Below, in pieces: positions 1-8,891 of a stretch of DNA of 64,000 nt. The stretch is from Pedobacter panaciterrae. Its GTDB lineage: Bacteria; Bacteroidota; Bacteroidia; Sphingobacteriales; Sphingobacteriaceae. The translations under genes were made by a program, and so were the position numbers. The stretch spans positions 310,001 to 374,000 of the forward strand of contig NZ_JABMKW010000017.1 in the NCBI RefSeq assembly GCF_013204795.1, given 5' to 3'. Within the stretch, counting starts at the first letter, position 1. Every line of letters begins with the position of its first letter. The notes under the pieces were generated by a model. The model was not told where the DNA came from. It searched no databases and was given only the letters and a program-made list of their open reading frames with translations.

Positions 1-123
1 AATCTGATCCATCCGGTGGTTAAGGCTGGATCAGGGAAAAAGAAATTCATCGACCGGTTAAAGCTGGAGGCAGTTGCCAGGGCAAGTAACCGGACTACCT
101 ACCTGCAGGTTGCAGAGCGGTAA
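1..123 (+). CDS. C-terminal fragment of small DNA-binding-type protein (cut by window edge)
   Basis: An open frame enters at base 1 and ends at TAA 121-123, giving 40 residues. The end (LKLEAVARASNRTTYLQVAE) resembles the C-terminus of small Bacteroidetes mobile-element proteins with a helix-turn-helix-like body. It aligns loosely with the C-terminal third of the protein at 367-642 (GLLTPRKDG...RLEAESIK against NLIHPVVKAG...RLKLEAVAR), so the two are probably diverged paralogues in tandem. The alignment was done by eye. The start lies outside the window and the function is unknown. Confidence 0.55.
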   Translation, partial: NLIHPVVKAGSGKKKFIDRLKLEAVARASNRTTYLQVAER

Positions 124-130
124 ATTGATT

Positions 131-313
131 TGAGCTGTTGCTCAGCGTACATTGTCCTATTGGGGTGAAGCATTTTCCGGGGAACCGGAGAATTACAGAG
201 CAAGGCTTTTCTCGTCTTAACGGTTACGTGTAGCCAATAAGGTGAGAAAATCCTGAACCATAGGCAGTCAGTTTTGGCAGGTAGGTAAATACCGACGTGA
301 GTAACCCCGGTTT
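131..313 (+). promoter_or_regulatory. Structured leader RNA candidate upstream of the 367-642 gene
   Basis: This non-coding stretch holds several perfect short hairpins: TGAGC-TGTT-GCTCA (131-144), TCCGG-GGAA-CCGGA with a GNRA tetraloop (176-189), and TTTTCTC (207-213) facing GAGAAAA (243-249). It ends in an intrinsic terminator only about 20 bases before the next start codon. That layout suggests a cis-acting attenuator or a small RNA. I do not recognise a known riboswitch or intron class. Confidence 0.35.
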
Positions 314-343
314 AAGGGAGGCAATTTTTGTCTCCCTTTTTTT
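314..343 (+). terminator. Intrinsic terminator just upstream of the 367 start codon
   Basis: AGGGAG (315-320) pairs with CTCCCT (332-337), followed by a run of seven T. No room remains between it and the ATG at 367 for a separate promoter. Expression of the next gene would therefore need read-through or antitermination. Confidence 0.65.
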
Positions 344-366
344 ATTACTTCAAACTAGGCTTCGCC

Positions 367-642
367 ATGTCATACAACATTACTGATTTCTCTTTAGTTT
401 TTATTTTACGTAGTGCAGCTGAACTAGGTGCTAAAAAAGCGCTTTGTGCGACTGGCCTGATCAAGCCTTATTTATCTAAAGCAGAGGCTTTCCGTTTGTT
501 TGGTCGGGCCAATGTTGAGAGCTGGATCGGGTCGGGTCTGTTGACACCGCGTAAGGATGGGGATCATTCCTCGTGCTGGAGGATAGGTCGGCTGGAAGCG
601 GAGTCGATTAAGTGTGCTATGGAAATCATCCGGATACTTTAA
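367..642 (+). CDS. Small helix-turn-helix-like mobile-element protein
   Basis: This 91-residue protein probably starts at ATG 367; the frame stays open upstream to 328 only through non-ATG codons that overlap the terminator. The central part (KPYLSKAEAFRLFGRANVES followed by WIGSGLLTPRKDG) looks like a DNA-binding domain in which a helix-turn-helix is followed by a short wing. It lies 3 bases upstream of the replication-initiator-like gene at 646, so the two are probably co-transcribed. The role is unknown; regulator or accessory factor of the element is an inference. Confidence 0.6.
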   Translation: MSYNITDFSLVFILRSAAELGAKKALCATGLIKPYLSKAEAFRLFGRANVESWIGSGLLTPRKDGDHSSCWRIGRLEAESIKCAMEIIRIL

Positions 643-645
643 TTT

Positions 646-1695
646 ATGGATCAGCATACTTTAAGCCGGATAGACCGGGCTGTTGCAGATAACATTAAAG
701 ATATACAGCGCTCATTTGGTACACAGGCAGGGCTGGTACAAGATTTTATTGTGTTTATTTCCCATCGTTTGAAGACTGATCTGTTTGGTTATACCCGTTT
801 TACTTTGCAGGACTTTTGTAAACAAACTGGCCGTAACCGTCAGGATTTGGCTTTGCTTTGTGCGGATTTTGTTTCCGGCAAGTTTGCTGCGCCAGTTATT
901 GAGGGCTTTGCTTTTCAGACAGTATTTGATTATGGGTTATATAGTATGATGGAAAGGAACATCATCTTTTCCTCTCGCTATGAAGTACGAGAAAAGGATT
1001 CGGTATTGGTGATGCACAGCTTTTCTATCTTGAAAGATTTGCGCTTGAACTTTGTTCGTGGCATTAAGGAACAGAAAGTGTATGAAGTGCGCTTGTCAGA
1101 TGAACTTTTACAGGGCTTTTTATCGCGCTATTATACGGTGAATACCGAGAGTTATAAGCTGGTGGGTAAAGGGCGTGGTGGGGATAGTCGGAAAAAGCTA
1201 CTGTTGTATCTATCCAAATTGAGTCATGTCGTGCAAACTTCGGGGCATCTGGAAACAGTAGTGCCGTTGGATAGGCTTTGTGAGTTTGCGGACATTACGG
1301 ATGTGCGTCCAGCGCATAAGAAGCAAAACCTGGTTCGGGTATTGAACCATTTGATAGTTGTGGGGAAGTTTGGGTTCAAATATGTATTTACCTCCAGGAA
1401 TGGCTACATGGTAACACTGGCATTTGAACCCACCCTTTCCAGGCGTCTATTGCAAAACGAACATAATTTTTATCACAGGCTTTTATCAGGGCTTCGCTCC
1501 GTATTTGATACTCAGAAGGTTCAGTCTTCTGGTTCCTTTGATAAGGATCCGTTTCAGGCATGGCTTGTCGATTCTTTTGCTGATGTTGAAGTTAAGGCGC
1601 AGATCCTGGCGAAAGCTTATTATGCTGGCTTGGGTATTGAGATTAGTTTTGCTCATGCCATTAGCCTGATCCGTTCAGGGACGCTATTTAAATGA
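646..1695 (+). CDS. Replication-initiator-like protein, uncharacterised
   Basis: This 349-residue soluble protein has no signal peptide. Its layout of basic, helix-rich segments resembles winged-helix plasmid Rep/RepB proteins: an N-terminal domain with the phrase RFTLQDFCKQTGRNRQDLAL, a central KGRGGDSRKKLLLYLSKLSH segment, and a second helical domain around residues 205-260. I cannot show a catalytic motif, so the Rep assignment is tentative. Translation is probably coupled to the upstream small gene (3-base gap). It may act in replication or maintenance of the mobile element. No iterons lie next to it; the nearest repeat array is at 7633. Confidence 0.45.
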   Translation: MDQHTLSRIDRAVADNIKDIQRSFGTQAGLVQDFIVFISHRLKTDLFGYTRFTLQDFCKQTGRNRQDLALLCADFVSGKFAAPVIEGFAFQTVFDYGLYSMMERNIIFSSRYEVREKDSVLVMHSFSILKDLRLNFVRGIKEQKVYEVRLSDELLQGFLSRYYTVNTESYKLVGKGRGGDSRKKLLLYLSKLSHVVQTSGHLETVVPLDRLCEFADITDVRPAHKKQNLVRVLNHLIVVGKFGFKYVFTSRNGYMVTLAFEPTLSRRLLQNEHNFYHRLLSGLRSVFDTQKVQSSGSFDKDPFQAWLVDSFADVEVKAQILAKAYYAGLGIEISFAHAISLIRSGTLFK

Positions 1696-1810
1696 AACGC
1701 TATGGTTGAAATTGCATTTTTAAAATGACTAGTTTTATGGAAATGATCTGGATCAGGCATCTTTGTTTTAACAAACTGTAGATATCGTATCGGTCATACA
1801 CTTTAAAACC

Positions 1811-2581
1811 ATGATAAAATCCAAGCACTTCTTCTGTCTGATTATGTTTCTTCTTCCCGGCGGTTTATTTGCCTGCTCATGTGCCAATGAGGGTGTGATC
1901 AATAATTTTCAGCGGTCCGAATTCGTAGCAAAAGCTAAAATCATCAAAATAACACCGGATTCAGCAAATTCGGAATACCATGATGCGGTAATAGAAATCA
2001 TCAACTTATATAAAGGTGAGCAGCTGAGTAAGATCAAGATCATGAGTTCATTGAATACTTCCTGCGGCTTTTTACCGGATGAAAATTCAACCTGGATCAT
2101 ATTTGCTAGTACGTGGCAGGGTGTGTTGAGTTTTGGATTTTGCTCCGGCAGCATGCAGGTTGACAGGCATTTCGACCCTGTCATGTATCCAAACGGAGCT
2201 AAGAACTGGGGCAATACAGTTAAACTAAGAGAAGGGGCGATTGCATTTCTTAGCGACCATGAAATTTTTAATCCTAACCCTTCTTTGATCCGCCCACACA
2301 GTAGTGAGATCGGTTCATTCAAAGGTTATAAAAATGAGAACAGCTTTGCTGTATTTCAGGTAGATGTGAATGCCGACTTCTCGATTGCTAAGATCAAACA
2401 GCTTAAAAAATTTGAGAATAAGACGCTTAACAAGCTGGTCTTTAACAGCATGAAGAAGAATCTAAAGCTTAGTGGTAGACGGGGCAAACCATTGGCAAAA
2501 CCGACTAGACTGATCTTATTTTGCTACTATTATGAACAAAATGGGTCACAGCAAAGCTTTCTAAGCTTTTTCGATGTCTAG
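1811..2581 (+). CDS. Exported protein with a TIMP/NTR-like cysteine domain
   Basis: This 256-residue protein has an N-terminal signal peptide (hydrophobic residues about 5-20) followed directly by CSCA. The N-terminal CSC, later Cys pairs (TSCGF, GFCSGS), an 'FVAKAKI' strand and a GE turn match the OB-fold NTR/TIMP-like domain of bacterial exported proteins. The last 80 residues (VDVNADFSIAKIKQLKKF onward) are weakly reminiscent of a TonB C-terminal fold. It probably works in the periplasm or on the surface. It lies about 115 bases after the Rep-like gene and looks like a separate unit. Confidence 0.55.
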   Translation: MIKSKHFFCLIMFLLPGGLFACSCANEGVINNFQRSEFVAKAKIIKITPDSANSEYHDAVIEIINLYKGEQLSKIKIMSSLNTSCGFLPDENSTWIIFASTWQGVLSFGFCSGSMQVDRHFDPVMYPNGAKNWGNTVKLREGAIAFLSDHEIFNPNPSLIRPHSSEIGSFKGYKNENSFAVFQVDVNADFSIAKIKQLKKFENKTLNKLVFNSMKKNLKLSGRRGKPLAKPTRLILFCYYYEQNGSQQSFLSFFDV

Positions 2582-2628
2582 GCTACCTAAAGTTAAATAA
2601 GGTTAAATATTTTACAAATACGATAAAT

Positions 2629-2652
2629 GACTGTATATTAAGACTGTATATT
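2629..2652. repeat. 11-bp direct repeat upstream of the TlpA-like gene
   Basis: GACTGTATATT occurs at 2629-2639 and again at 2642-2652, a 13-bp period, about 40 bases before the start of the gene at 2689. It could be an activator site or chance in AT-rich DNA. Confidence 0.35.
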
Positions 2653-2688
2653 GTAAATCTTATCTTTTGAAGAACAAGTATAAACGCT

Positions 2689-4920
2689 ATGAAAATTAAC
2701 CTCTTATTTGTTATGCTCCTGATTTGTGAAACCGCAAATGCACAAATGCTGAAGCTAAAACCAGGGCAAAAGTTCAGTTATGAGGCCATAAACAGCAGCG
2801 ACTGGAAAGACAAACAATACAGCTCAACCAATTACGAATACTGGAAAACCAATTTTGAGGTGATCAGTCATAAAAATGGTATATACACCTTAAAAGCATC
2901 TCCTGAAATATTTCTGACCAAATGGGGCGATGGTATTCACGATTCTACTGTTCCTTTTGAACAGCAGCCGGCTGATTTTATGGCGGTTGCAAAGAAAGTG
3001 ATGACCGACTGCTCCTATGAATTAAAGCTGGATGAAAAAGGAAACATCACAGCCATAAACGGAATACCTGAAATCAGGGCGGCTATTATGGCCAAACTGA
3101 AAGCGTTAAACACGCCGGAAGGTTATGAAAAACATCAGAAGCTGATAGAAGTAGTGCCTTCTGAGGAATATTTTAAGGAACGTCTACCCTTCTTCAAGCA
3201 CCCGGTACGTTCTTTTAACCGTGACACCACGATAACCCAGCGCTCGCCTGAAGGCGCCGAGATGGGCACCACACGTACCATCATCAAGTTTAATCTGATC
3301 AGCCCGGCAAAAGATAGATTCGATGGCTTATCTACCCCGCTAATGGCAGAGGCTAAAGCGAAATTGAATTATGCAGATTATTATACTCCGATCAACAAGG
3401 CTAGACGTAAAATTCAGGAACTGGCCGATAAGTTTGGCCAGGAGAAAGGAAGTCAGACGATTGAAGCGAAGGTTCTGAAACAACTGGATTCACTAGACAA
3501 AGGCTTCGCAAAAGATGACTACCAGTACATGGGAGCCAAACTTGGTCTTTTAACTTATCTGAATACTGGTGGTTATTGGGATGTGCTGGAGAAAGTACCT
3601 TATGAATATCTGCCTAGTGAAAATGACATAGACAATAAGCTTACCCGAGACCTGGAAAGAGATGATATGAGTAAGGTTAAAAAGGCCATGGAGTTGTCCT
3701 TTACCAAATTTAAAGGAAAAGACTATTATCCGATGAACATGGGAAATACCGCAGGTTCCTTACACGATAATTTTGGTGGACTGATTTACCGGATTCAAAA
3801 CAAAGACTCTCTTCAGGCGGCCTACAACATCATCAAACAAATAGAAGAGCTTAAAATCCCAATAGCAACAGAAATGCTCAAAGGAATGAAGACTTATGTG
3901 CAGGCGAAACTGGCAACTGATCAGAAAGAACTGGCTGAAATTGCCCATGTCAACTTCAACTCCGTATTTGACAAAGCGGGACGTTACCGGATATTGATTT
4001 ACGACGAACTGGTGAAAAAGCAGATCCCGGATTCTATAAAGCTGGCTTACATCGATTATACCATAGACCTGGATAAGAAAAAAATCGAACAGATCAATTC
4101 AGGCGCCATTGAAAATATAGAACCTTTTTATTTCACATACTTCATAGCCAGGAATAAAGTCGTTTATAAGAAAAATCTTGCGGATGCCTATTACCGTAAA
4201 AGCAAACTAGACAAGAAGACTGAAGAATCCTATTTGCAGATGGCAGCAGATTACCTGCCTACCCAACAGGATATTGTAGACAATGAGTTTGGTTTAAAAA
4301 GGGAATACAAATTCACTCCCTTCGTTCCCTATACTGATCTTTATTTAGCTTCTGGTGGTAGTAAGGGCATAACTGATGAGGCGAAACTCAACAAATATGT
4401 TGATATGGTTATCCTTGAACCGGAGCGTTATGCCACTTTGAAAGAGAACTACCTGAAAGCTTATCCAAATGGTGATTTTAAAGCCTTCTTCAACAAGGCA
4501 TTGAAAAGTAAACTTCCTGCAATCCCAACATTTTCCTTAAGTGAGCGATCCGGAAAAATAGTGGCGAATAAGGATCATGCGAACAAATTTGTCTTTGTCG
4601 ATTTCTGGGGCACCTGGTGCGGCGCCTGTGTAGCGGAAATAGATAGAATTGAAGCCATTCACCTGAAGAATCCCAATCCTGAAAAACTGGTGGTAACGAC
4701 TATCGCTTGTTATGATAAAAAGAAGAATGTCGACGACTTTATGGCCAAAGAAAAGTACAGCTATCAGGTGTTGATGTCTGACGGGAAAGTGGAGAAGGAT
4801 TTCAAGATCAGAGGTTATCCGACCAAACTCCTGTTACTTCCAAATGGTGTGTATGTGATGATTTCCTTCTTTTCAAATTACGAGGATGTTTTGAACAAAT
4901 ATTTGAAGTGGGAAATCTAA
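2689..4920 (+). CDS. TlpA-like thioredoxin-domain protein, exported
   Basis: This 743-residue protein has a signal peptide ending near 'CETANAQ'. A long helical N-terminal region of about 600 residues precedes a C-terminal thioredoxin fold (residues about 615-743). The active site WCGAC lies near residue 643 and is followed by the cis-Pro segment 'RGYPTKLLLLP'. TlpA-like proteins reduce or oxidise periplasmic disulphides; the long N-terminus is typical of Bacteroidetes versions. It converges with the helicase gene and has no tra gene next to it, so it is probably cargo. The substrate is unknown. Confidence 0.8.
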   Translation: MKINLLFVMLLICETANAQMLKLKPGQKFSYEAINSSDWKDKQYSSTNYEYWKTNFEVISHKNGIYTLKASPEIFLTKWGDGIHDSTVPFEQQPADFMAVAKKVMTDCSYELKLDEKGNITAINGIPEIRAAIMAKLKALNTPEGYEKHQKLIEVVPSEEYFKERLPFFKHPVRSFNRDTTITQRSPEGAEMGTTRTIIKFNLISPAKDRFDGLSTPLMAEAKAKLNYADYYTPINKARRKIQELADKFGQEKGSQTIEAKVLKQLDSLDKGFAKDDYQYMGAKLGLLTYLNTGGYWDVLEKVPYEYLPSENDIDNKLTRDLERDDMSKVKKAMELSFTKFKGKDYYPMNMGNTAGSLHDNFGGLIYRIQNKDSLQAAYNIIKQIEELKIPIATEMLKGMKTYVQAKLATDQKELAEIAHVNFNSVFDKAGRYRILIYDELVKKQIPDSIKLAYIDYTIDLDKKKIEQINSGAIENIEPFYFTYFIARNKVVYKKNLADAYYRKSKLDKKTEESYLQMAADYLPTQQDIVDNEFGLKREYKFTPFVPYTDLYLASGGSKGITDEAKLNKYVDMVILEPERYATLKENYLKAYPNGDFKAFFNKALKSKLPAIPTFSLSERSGKIVANKDHANKFVFVDFWGTWCGACVAEIDRIEAIHLKNPNPEKLVVTTIACYDKKKNVDDFMAKEKYSYQVLMSDGKVEKDFKIRGYPTKLLLLPNGVYVMISFFSNYEDVLNKYLKWEI

Positions 4921-4995
4921 TTTGACGGTTTGGACGGTGCTTTTCATCTCCGAAGGATCAGGTTTAGCTGATCAATCTCCTAGTGCCTCTGGGAT

Positions 4996-7581
4996 TTAAA
5001 CTACTTTTTGTACGGATCTGAGTACCTGCTTGCAATGTGGGTAATTACTGCAACCTAAAAATTTCCCTTTTACAGATTCCCGTTCTATCATCCTACCATC
5101 GCACTTTGGGCACTTGACGTGCTCAGTTGTGTTGTTGCCAAGGTTATAGGAGTCGATAATTTCTTCCAGAAACTTGCTTTGGTTTTGTGGGTTGTACATC
5201 AGGTAAACCTGGTGGCGGGCACGGGTAAGTGCAACGTAAAACAGGCGCCTTTCTTCGGCATTCTCGAAGGTCTCGCCTTCATGCAAGAGGTTATTCAATA
5301 TCGGATCGTCGGCAACTTCCGAGGGGAATCCGTAGATTCCTGCATCCAGATCGAGTAATATAGCTACATCACAGGTTAGCCCTTTGCATGCATGCGCAGT
5401 GTGGTAAGCTATCTTCAAGTTCTTAAAGGCTTTTTGAAGTTCACGTAGATCTGGGGGTGCATTGTGATGGTATCGCCCGATAAGAAAAACGGTAGCCTTT
5501 GGATGGTTCAAGGCAATCTTTGAAAGGGTTATATTCAGTACGTCCCATTTTCGCAAGGTCAGCTCAGCAATATTTCCACCTGCTGCGACAGGCAACAATT
5601 CGAAAGCAGGCAATACAGCTTTGAAAGGAGACGTGAGTTCTTTTTGCAGTTGACTGGGATTGGTTTGAATGAATCCACTAGTTAAGGCCAAAATCTCATC
5701 ATTAAAACGATAGGTTTGTAAAACGGTATTTTCTGCTGTCACCCCAAAATGCTTTGAAAATTCCGTGATGATACTGATGTCACTTCCTGTGAAACGGAAG
5801 ATGGATTGCCAGTCGTCACCAACGGCGTAAAGCTTGGATCCGGGATTGGCTTTTTTCAGTGCCTTGATCAGTCCATATCTTCCCAGCGACATATCCTGAA
5901 ACTCATCAACCAGGATATATTTGTAGGCTTTGGGAAACTCACCGTTCTGAATAAAGTCAGCTGCATGATTGACCATATCGTTGTAATCAATACTGCTGGT
6001 TCGGGATAGTTCCTGCTCGTAGCTTTGATGCAATGGACCGAAGACATCCAGAAATACAGAGAAACGCTGATCGGTGCTTTTTGCTTTAAGTGATGCCACT
6101 GAGGCGTTATTGGATTTCATTAAACTGAGGAAGGTATAGACCAGGCCCATGAAGTCTTCGTAATGATCTGTTTTTTTGATTTTGGCCAGGACTTCCTCTC
6201 CTGGTCGTTTTTCCAGCACAACACCATGAGCGGTTAATTGCGTTTTGAGTGAACGCAGTAAAGTATTGTTTCTGTTTTGAAAAGAATAAGTTTTGATGAG
6301 CGTACTGCCATATTTTTGGTGAATGGAATCTTTCCATTGCATGCCATGGTGATACTGTTCTTTTGCCGTTTGAAAGGGTGGACTGCTTTTGAACCAATCC
6401 GGAACCTCACCATTTTCATCAATTCCATAATGTTCGTGATATATGCCATAACCTGGCAGGAAGAAGTCCGGTTGATAAGACTGAAAGTCCGGGTTGCGGT
6501 CTTCCCGTTCCATGGGGTAAAGACTTTCGTATTCAAACTCCACCTGATGCAGGTAAAAGAAGTTAGCGATTAGTACCTCTTCCTTACTTTTACAATGGAT
6601 ATCGTTTAGGCTTACATTGCAAAAGGATTTTTCGTGCCGGATAAAATCGCTTCCTGTTTTGAAATCAAATTCATCCCTTGGTGGCCTTGCAAAAAATGCA
6701 ATAAAATTAATGGCCTTTTGCTGAAAGTCAGCATCCGTTAGAAATAAGCGGTCAAATTCTTCTTGTAAGAACACCTTAGCCATATAATCTTTTCCCTCAA
6801 AGGCCATTTTCTTTGGGAACTGACTACAATAGCGGCTAACCATATTGCCAAAACTGTTGAATGTTCGGAAGGTAATCTGCTTCACCTGTTCATCATGGTT
6901 CAAAAAAGTAGCCGTCCTGTCAAACATTTCCTCCACCGCACTATTGGTAAAAGAGATCACTAAAAGCTGTTCTGGTAGCGCCAATTCTTTTTCAAGGATA
7001 TAAGCAATTTTTGCACTAATGGTGGTTGTTTTTCCTGTACCGGCACCGGCAATGACCAGATTGTTATCCTCATCACATACCACCGCCTTCATCTGATCCA
7101 TGGAAAGCGGATAGCTATCCAGTGTGGAAAGGTAAGCCTTGTATTTAGCGATTTCAGTTTGAACAAACCGGCGATTATAAGCGGACCGGATCTCATTTAG
7201 CTTTTCATGGCTGGATATAAAGCGGTAAATCAGTTCGTTCTCAGTGGTATCAAGTCCACAGTTTTTATAATCTCTAGGGATCGCCTGGAGCAAGTCAGCT
7301 TGGGCATTTCGTAATGCCTGTGCGTCGAAATTAGAGAAATACAAAGCCAAGTTTTGCTTTTGATCTATTGCCTTTAATGCGGCGTTGATCTGCGGAAGGA
7401 GACTTCGGATGTTCTCCCGTTTTTGAAGTTCGAGTTGATGCTGTTTAAACAGATACCAAATACCGAGGGTAAGAATAAACAGGATGATCTGTAAGAATAC
7501 GGGGAGGCCCTGCTTTTCCTGGTAATGGTTGGAAGATTTTTTATTCTTTGTAGGCATTGCTGAGCGCGTATTCAATAACAA
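4996..7581 (-). CDS. UvrD/HelD-type DNA helicase with nuclease-like insertion and zinc ribbon
   Basis: This 861-residue SF1 helicase has a hydrophobic segment at about residues 27-44, then Walker A GAGTGKTT (179-186), the DEFQD box (about 555-563) and a motif VI 'YVALTRARHQVYL' near 780. Between the helicase halves, near residues 370-390, a PDFFLPGYGIYHEH stretch resembles the PD-(D/E)XK-like insertion of E. coli helicase IV. The C-terminus carries a topoisomerase-type zinc ribbon (CPKC ... CSNYPHC, about 821-848). ATG 7557 (MPTKNKK) is an alternative start. It would unwind 3'-5' duplex DNA during repair or element replication. It diverges from the primase-like gene at 7942 across the 21-bp repeat array. 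Confidence 0.85.
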   Translation of the reverse strand: MLLNTRSAMPTKNKKSSNHYQEKQGLPVFLQIILFILTLGIWYLFKQHQLELQKRENIRSLLPQINAALKAIDQKQNLALYFSNFDAQALRNAQADLLQAIPRDYKNCGLDTTENELIYRFISSHEKLNEIRSAYNRRFVQTEIAKYKAYLSTLDSYPLSMDQMKAVVCDEDNNLVIAGAGTGKTTTISAKIAYILEKELALPEQLLVISFTNSAVEEMFDRTATFLNHDEQVKQITFRTFNSFGNMVSRYCSQFPKKMAFEGKDYMAKVFLQEEFDRLFLTDADFQQKAINFIAFFARPPRDEFDFKTGSDFIRHEKSFCNVSLNDIHCKSKEEVLIANFFYLHQVEFEYESLYPMEREDRNPDFQSYQPDFFLPGYGIYHEHYGIDENGEVPDWFKSSPPFQTAKEQYHHGMQWKDSIHQKYGSTLIKTYSFQNRNNTLLRSLKTQLTAHGVVLEKRPGEEVLAKIKKTDHYEDFMGLVYTFLSLMKSNNASVASLKAKSTDQRFSVFLDVFGPLHQSYEQELSRTSSIDYNDMVNHAADFIQNGEFPKAYKYILVDEFQDMSLGRYGLIKALKKANPGSKLYAVGDDWQSIFRFTGSDISIITEFSKHFGVTAENTVLQTYRFNDEILALTSGFIQTNPSQLQKELTSPFKAVLPAFELLPVAAGGNIAELTLRKWDVLNITLSKIALNHPKATVFLIGRYHHNAPPDLRELQKAFKNLKIAYHTAHACKGLTCDVAILLDLDAGIYGFPSEVADDPILNNLLHEGETFENAEERRLFYVALTRARHQVYLMYNPQNQSKFLEEIIDSYNLGNNTTEHVKCPKCDGRMIERESVKGKFLGCSNYPHCKQVLRSVQKVV

Positions 7582-7632
7582 TCCAAAGATAATGTTTTAA
7601 TGGTCCAAATTATCGCACTCCTAAGTAAGCAT

Positions 7633-7862
7633 TGTCGAACACTTCGGCACAGATGTCAGATATTTTGATTTGAATGTCGAGTATTTAGGTTTTCATGTCG
7701 CCTACTTCGGCTTTGATGTCGGGCTCTTTGACTTCAATGTCAAGTAGTTCGACTTTAATGTCAAGTAGTTCGACGACTGTGTATTAATGTCGAGTATATC
7801 GGCAACTCCTCAGGGCTAGAGAGGTCTTGACTGGCCTTTGATGTCGAACACTTCGGCCAACA
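7633..7862. repeat. 21-bp direct-repeat array between helicase and primase genes
   Basis: The core TGTC recurs at exactly 21-bp spacing at 7633, 7654, 7675, 7696, 7717, 7738 and 7759. Two further copies lie at 7788 and 7842. The best units (TGTCGAACACTTCGGCA, 7633-7649) are themselves near-palindromes. Because 21 is seven codons, the minus strand reads as degenerate heptads of the type VELLDIK, but with in-frame stops and no start. The array fills the 360-base divergent promoter region. It may be an iteron or operator array, or decayed coding repeats. Confidence 0.75.
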
Positions 7863-7941
7863 ATAATAGTTTAATATACTTAATAAAGGCATATACGCTT
7901 TTCCCGCTTAACTCCCCTGCTGAAAAACAAATTCAATTTAT

Positions 7942-8886
7942 ATGTTGTCAAACTCTGATAAAGCCCTTGTGGTAAAGGAACAGGTGTCTATGATGGACTT
8001 TCTGTCTCGACTTGGATTCCATCCTAAGAAAACTTACGGCAATGAGGCCATGTATATCAGCATGGTCAGGGATTCAGATGCTAATCCCTCATTTAGTGTT
8101 AATGAGAAACTTGGTGCCTGGTATGACCATGGCATGGGTAAAGGAGGCGATATCTTCGACTTCGCGATGTTGTATTGGAAAGGTCTTAAATTCCAGGAGG
8201 CGGTTGAAAAAGTTCGACAGGTTTGTAACCTTCCCATCTCTGAACAGGTGACATTTAACAAGATCAATCCTCGTCCACGTTTAAAAGTGGCAGTAAAACT
8301 CCCTAATTACCAGATACAGGAAATCAAACCTTTCGGCTCTTCTGAGGCGATCAATGCTTATTTGAGAAGCCGAGGTGTTTTCGATGTGGCATCTACCCAG
8401 CTTGCCGAGGTTCATTATTATGTTGAGGATGAAAAAAAACAACGCAAGCAGTTCTTTGCTGCAGGATGGATGAATGAACTCGGAGGATGGGAAGTCCGCA
8501 ATAAATATTTCAAAGGCTGTTTGGGTAAAAAAGCGATCACCTTGATTCCGCGGGGCGCTAAAAAACTGGCTGTCTTCGAAGGCTTTTTCAATTACCTGAG
8601 CTGGCTCAGGGATAATCCAGGGCATGGCAGATCTGCGCTGGTATTGAATTCACTGGCGCTGATTGATTCGGGTATTGAGAAGGCCAAAGCCTTTGCTGAA
8701 ATAGATTTGTATTTGGACCGGGATACTTCCGGCTACAATGCGGTTAGGACCTGGTTGAAGGCCCTGCCTTACTCAACCGATCGTTCCGGTATATACTTGG
8801 GTTATAATGATTACAATGATAAAATCACTGCTGATTTGAGAAAAGAGCGAAGGCAGGGATTCCAAAATCCAGTGAGGTCTCCTTGA
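7942..8886 (+). CDS. CHC2/Toprim primase-like protein lacking zinc cysteines
   Basis: This 314-residue protein is typical of conjugative-element primases (TraP-like). The N-terminal half follows the CHC2 pattern (NPSFSVNEKLGAWYDHGMGK then GGDIFDF), but the expected Cys and His zinc ligands are missing. The C-terminal half has a Toprim fold, with the acidic VFEG near residue 213 and YLDRDTSG with the D-x-D pair at about 259-261. It would prime complementary-strand synthesis on transferred DNA or on the element. The loss of zinc ligands may mean it is a non-catalytic or altered primase. Confidence 0.75.
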   Translation: MLSNSDKALVVKEQVSMMDFLSRLGFHPKKTYGNEAMYISMVRDSDANPSFSVNEKLGAWYDHGMGKGGDIFDFAMLYWKGLKFQEAVEKVRQVCNLPISEQVTFNKINPRPRLKVAVKLPNYQIQEIKPFGSSEAINAYLRSRGVFDVASTQLAEVHYYVEDEKKQRKQFFAAGWMNELGGWEVRNKYFKGCLGKKAITLIPRGAKKLAVFEGFFNYLSWLRDNPGHGRSALVLNSLALIDSGIEKAKAFAEIDLYLDRDTSGYNAVRTWLKALPYSTDRSGIYLGYNDYNDKITADLRKERRQGFQNPVRSP

Positions 8887-8891
8887 TCGCG

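Noticed and set aside
131..313. Cobalamin riboswitch, group II intron domain V or SRP RNA in the leader
   Set aside because: The required boxes (B12 box, domain V core, SRP GGAA helix with its flanks) are not present; only generic hairpins are.
1424..1669. 81-codon frame inside the Rep-like gene
   Set aside because: Shadow of the 646-1695 gene in another frame.
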